Assembly (NCBI RefSeq): GCF_051235805.1
Contig: NZ_JBPNXV010000001.1
Coordinates: 434,001 to 498,000, forward strand
Reading direction: 5' to 3'
DNA: 64,000 nt
Origin: Pseudothermotoga_B sp051235805
GTDB lineage: Bacteria; Thermotogota; Thermotogae; Thermotogales; DSM-5069
Below are positions 61,582-64,000 of the stretch, one piece after another. Within the stretch, counting starts at the first letter, position 1. Every line of letters begins with the position of its first letter. The position numbers and the translations under genes are program-made. The notes under the pieces were generated by a model. That model was not told the DNA's origin. It saw only the letters and a list, made by a program, of their open reading frames with translations, and did no database searches.

Positions 61582-62325
61582 ATGCGCGTGCTCATCTTTT
61601 TGTTGCTCTTCTTTGGAGTGAGTCTTTTGGCTGGCATGATCTATTACACACCCGTTGAGTTTGTTTTTCCTGAGAATCTGTATCAAGCAGTAGGCACCAA
61701 GTCTGCCAGTTTTCAATATATAGTTCTTTCAAAGTCAGAGCAAATAGTTCTTATTCTGAAAGGTTGGTTGTTTTCACCGATCCAAGTCGGAGACGTTGAA
61801 CCATTCAAGGTGAGGATCGTTGGTTCGGGTATAAACTATGAAGTTGACTTACCGGCAAAGAAAAGCGGCATCTACACATACATGATGCAACATCTCTTTG
61901 TTCTTCCAAAAGAGATCACGAAGATCTTGGTGAATGGGTTCGAAATTAAGCTGACGGCTCTCAGTTACACTGTTAAAACAACCCATGGTGATGATTCGAT
62001 CTCTCTGACCCTGTTGAATGAAGATGGCAAGCCAACGGCTGTTTTCAAACCGGGCGAGAAGATTTTGGTGAAGATCTCTGCCGGCATGAGAAAAACAGGT
62101 GGTTATAAGGTTGTTGTAGACTCGGTAGATATACTTGGAAGAGTTCTTCAGATTAAGGCACACCTTGTCTCTCCGTCTGCTTCCACACCAGTAACGCAGG
62201 CAATAACCTACCCAGCTGTACTCGTTGAGATTAATGAAGCCTTTGAACCAGGAAAGTACCAAGTGATATGTACACTCTTTGATAATGATGATATAAACCT
62301 GTTGGCAGAATTCGAGGTTTTTTGA
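61582..62325 (+). CDS. Secreted protein with C-terminal PrcB-like domain
   Basis: 247 residues; signal peptide MRVLIFLLLFFGVSLLAG. The last 120 residues carry GMRKTGGYKVVVDSVDI and VTQAITYPAVLVEI, the pattern of PrcB C-terminal domains (PF14343), found in dentilisin subunit PrcB of Treponema. The N-terminal half (beta-rich) is unrecognised. No subtilisin-type protease is nearby. Confidence 0.75.
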   Translation: MRVLIFLLLFFGVSLLAGMIYYTPVEFVFPENLYQAVGTKSASFQYIVLSKSEQIVLILKGWLFSPIQVGDVEPFKVRIVGSGINYEVDLPAKKSGIYTYMMQHLFVLPKEITKILVNGFEIKLTALSYTVKTTHGDDSISLTLLNEDGKPTAVFKPGEKILVKISAGMRKTGGYKVVVDSVDILGRVLQIKAHLVSPSASTPVTQAITYPAVLVEINEAFEPGKYQVICTLFDNDDINLLAEFEVF

Positions 62326-62343
62326 TCGCTATTGAAACACACG

Positions 62344-62382
62344 CTAAAAACTTTCGATATATTGTTAGTGTAGAGTTTTTAG
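62344..62382. repeat. Inverted repeat upstream of the GH36-like gene
   Basis: Perfect 9-bp arms CTAAAAACT (62344-62352) and AGTTTTTAG (62374-62382), 21 bp apart, in the 75-bp gap before the GH36-like/galT unit. A TTGAAA (about 62333) and GATATA-like element fit a promoter between and over the arms, so it may be an operator. Confidence 0.5.
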
Positions 62383-62400
62383 TCGAAGAGGCGATGAATT

Positions 62401-63504
62401 GTGCAGGTCTACGGACTGAGTTTTCTCGATGGAATGATCTTTCAGAAGAAGGAATTGTATGAACTTTTTCTTTCTGTTCAGGAAATTGATTTTGGCAAGA
62501 AGGTGGATGCCCGGCTTTGTGGTGATACGCAAACAGTAGAGGCTTTCAGGATCAGTTCAGCAGGTATGAAAGTTTTTGGTGGTATCTACATCTTCAACGA
62601 GAACACTCTTGTAGGTTTTCTCTCACAGAAGAGTGGACAGGTAAGAATTGAAAAAGAAGAAGATGAGTATGTTGGGTACATTGATCTTTACGAAAGAGAT
62701 TCAGAGTGTGTTGACCTTGATTCTTTTGTTGTTTTGAAGGGTCAGTCCGAACAGTTTCTGGTCGAAAACTATTTGAGGCTTGTTGGTTTGGAAAACAAAG
62801 TGAAGGTTGTCTCTGAGCCATTTGCGGGAGTTTATGTAGATCTGAATAAAGCAGATCAAATTGATAAGGAAAGGTCTCTGGTTGTAGTTTTGAAAGATCA
62901 ACAGATGGCAGAAAGCTTCTTGGAGATTTGTAGAAGGAAAGGTCTTGTACCAGGTATTGCAATTTCATATGACTTACAAGAACTTCAAAGACTTCGAAAG
63001 ATGGGCTTTGAATTCTTTGTGGTCTCTTTTGAAAGAGACTGCAGATCTTTAGTCGAACAGGTTAGAAAGAACTTGGGAGGGTCTGTCCTTGTTGCAAAAG
63101 GCTTGTCGATTCTCAGCGCGGCTGGACTGGTTGATGGCTTGATTGTTGAGAAACCTGCTGAGCTCAGAGAGTTTGTCACTTACAGTTCAATTTGCCGTGC
63201 CGTGCGTCCTTATGTGGAGTTGCTCACCTTTGATGAGAAGCTTCTAAAGCTCTGTGGTGCTTTGAAGATCGGTGTGATCTTCGATGGAAACTTTGAAAAA
63301 GTCGATTATGCAAGGTTTTCTTCGATAAAGAGAATCTCTGAGAACGCCTTTGAGATCTTTTATCTTGACAGAGACAACATCTACAGAAAACTGATTTTGA
63401 GCAACGAATTACTTGAAGTTGAATCTGAACCAACAGTTCGCCTTGTGAAGAAGGTCAAGATTCGTGAAGACGGAAGATCTTTCAGTTTCTACAGTGAAGG
63501 GTGA
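62401..63504 (+). CDS. Shortened, probably inactive GH36 alpha-galactosidase homologue
   Basis: 367 residues; the T. maritima GH36 alpha-galactosidase, as I recall, has about 550. Ends match it well: LVGFLSQKSGQ...YVGYIDLY, FLVENYLRLVGLENK, RLRKMGFEFF and the C-terminal KIREDGRSFSFYSEG. The WCSWY and first DD-containing strand are missing. The nucleophile strand KIDFLF is FVVSFE here (Asp lost), and the acid/base region DGMRIGPD is DGLIVEKPA (Asp lost). The frame is open with a ribosome site and GTG start; galT begins 6 bp later. Confidence 0.75.
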   Translation: MQVYGLSFLDGMIFQKKELYELFLSVQEIDFGKKVDARLCGDTQTVEAFRISSAGMKVFGGIYIFNENTLVGFLSQKSGQVRIEKEEDEYVGYIDLYERDSECVDLDSFVVLKGQSEQFLVENYLRLVGLENKVKVVSEPFAGVYVDLNKADQIDKERSLVVVLKDQQMAESFLEICRRKGLVPGIAISYDLQELQRLRKMGFEFFVVSFERDCRSLVEQVRKNLGGSVLVAKGLSILSAAGLVDGLIVEKPAELREFVTYSSICRAVRPYVELLTFDEKLLKLCGALKIGVIFDGNFEKVDYARFSSIKRISENAFEIFYLDRDNIYRKLILSNELLEVESEPTVRLVKKVKIREDGRSFSFYSEG

Positions 63505-63509
63505 TAAAG

Positions 63510-64000
63510 TTGCTTGAACTCAGATACAATCCGTTGACCGATGAATGGATAATAGTTTCAGCGGAAACTCAAAAAAGACCTGTACAGCCTTCTCAGCAGA
63601 GTTGTCCGATCTGTGTTGGAGGGATCGAACTGCCTGAAGATTACGATCTTGTCAGCTTTGAAAACAGATTCCCTGCGCTCAAGAAAGAACCTCCAAAGAT
63701 CGCTGAAGAGGATGATTTTTTTCAGAAAGCGAGATCCTTCGGAGTTTGTGAAGTTGTAGTCTACACCAAGGATCACGATACAGCCTTACCGGGTATGCCG
63801 ATCAGACAGATCGAAAAATTGATCGAAATGTGGATAGATAGGACCGTTGAACTCTCAAAACACGACTTTGTAAAGTACATCTTCATATTCGAGAACAGAG
63901 GAAAGGAAGTTGGTGCAAGTTTACCTCATCCACATGGTCAGATATACGCCTTTCCATTTCTTCCAAAGAGAATCTTGGCAAAGATTGAGGCGATGAAAAA
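63510..64000 (+). CDS. galT: Galactose-1-phosphate uridylyltransferase, N-terminal part (runs off window)
   Basis: TTG start with GAAGGGTGAT upstream; LELRYNPLTDEWIIVSAETQKRP, CPIC zinc ligands and LPHPHGQIYAF are visible in the 163 residues available. The catalytic HPHxH motif region appears beyond it or in diverged form. GalT exchanges UMP between UDP-glucose and galactose-1-phosphate, the Leloir step needed after LacZ releases galactose. Confidence 0.93.
   Translation, partial: MLELRYNPLTDEWIIVSAETQKRPVQPSQQSCPICVGGIELPEDYDLVSFENRFPALKKEPPKIAEEDDFFQKARSFGVCEVVVYTKDHDTALPGMPIRQIEKLIEMWIDRTVELSKHDFVKYIFIFENRGKEVGASLPHPHGQIYAFPFLPKRILAKIEAMK

Noticed and set aside
1..64000. CRISPR arrays, prophage, IS elements or integrative elements
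   Set aside because: No regularly spaced repeats, transposase, integrase or phage genes were found; gene order is dense and housekeeping-like throughout.

Overview
The window looks like a chromosome segment from a member of the Thermotogales, most likely Thermotoga/Pseudothermotoga-like. The inference rests on gene content and order: minC followed by three tandem M42 peptidases, PDO next to thioredoxin reductase, a MalEFG-type importer with endo-galactanase and LacZ, and the GlpA-like/GlpB-like/DUF1667 triad. Genes are tightly packed, with many ATGA/GTGA overlaps and frequent GTG or TTG starts behind strong GGAGG ribosome sites. No CRISPR array, prophage, IS element or integrase was seen.

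Layout. 1-6 kb: end of a patatin phospholipase, converging on a minus-strand operon tilS-ftsH-thioesterase-radical SAM, with tRNA-Thr(CGT) just upstream. 6-12.4 kb: a nine-gene minus-strand operon (glycosyltransferase, plsY, DUF4911, yqeG, yqeH, pduL, ThiS-like, M20 peptidase, ydcF). 12.5-17.4 kb: plus-strand rplI, an RNase Z-like hydrolase, nfeD, stomatin-like protein and a membrane protein, then PDO and trxB. 17.4-26.4 kb: a divergent GntR regulator, then minC, three M42 peptidases, SPOR and ComEA-like proteins, OmpH/Skp, lptB, a LOG-like protein and gltX. 26.8-28.1 kb: secreted alkaline phosphatase. 28.1-39 kb: a beta-1,4-galactan operon on the minus strand (binding protein, two permeases, GH53 endo-galactanase, GH2 beta-galactosidase). 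39-45 kb: RND pump, aspartate racemase, PqaA-like protein and a duplicated secreted protein. 45-47.4 kb: polysaccharide deacetylase, Bax-like glucosaminidase and a pilin. 47.5-53 kb: a sugar-type ABC importer with an amidohydrolase and an ArgH-like lyase. 53.2-60.8 kb: panD, then glycerol catabolism. 60.9-64 kb: UPF0173, a PrcB-domain protein, a shortened GH36-like protein and the start of galT.

The most interesting system is the glycerol region. Two transcription units (glpA-like/glpB-like/DUF1667, and hydrolase-glpK-glpP) face each other. Each starts with a strong promoter followed by a leader carrying the same three-part RNA arrangement: a GGTRTGGT copy, its complement, a second GGTRTGGT copy, then a T-run. 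The first copy can form an antiterminator, and the second forms an intrinsic terminator. The locus encodes a GlpP-family glycerol-3-phosphate-responsive antiterminator, so regulator and both candidate targets lie within about 7 kb. A membrane-anchored alpha/beta hydrolase under the second leader may be a glycerol-releasing lipase.

Other notable points are a GH36 alpha-galactosidase homologue that has lost catalytic segments but keeps an open frame in front of galT; a MalG-type permease with a roughly 550-residue coiled-coil insertion; and an orphan ArgH-like lyase in a catabolic importer operon.
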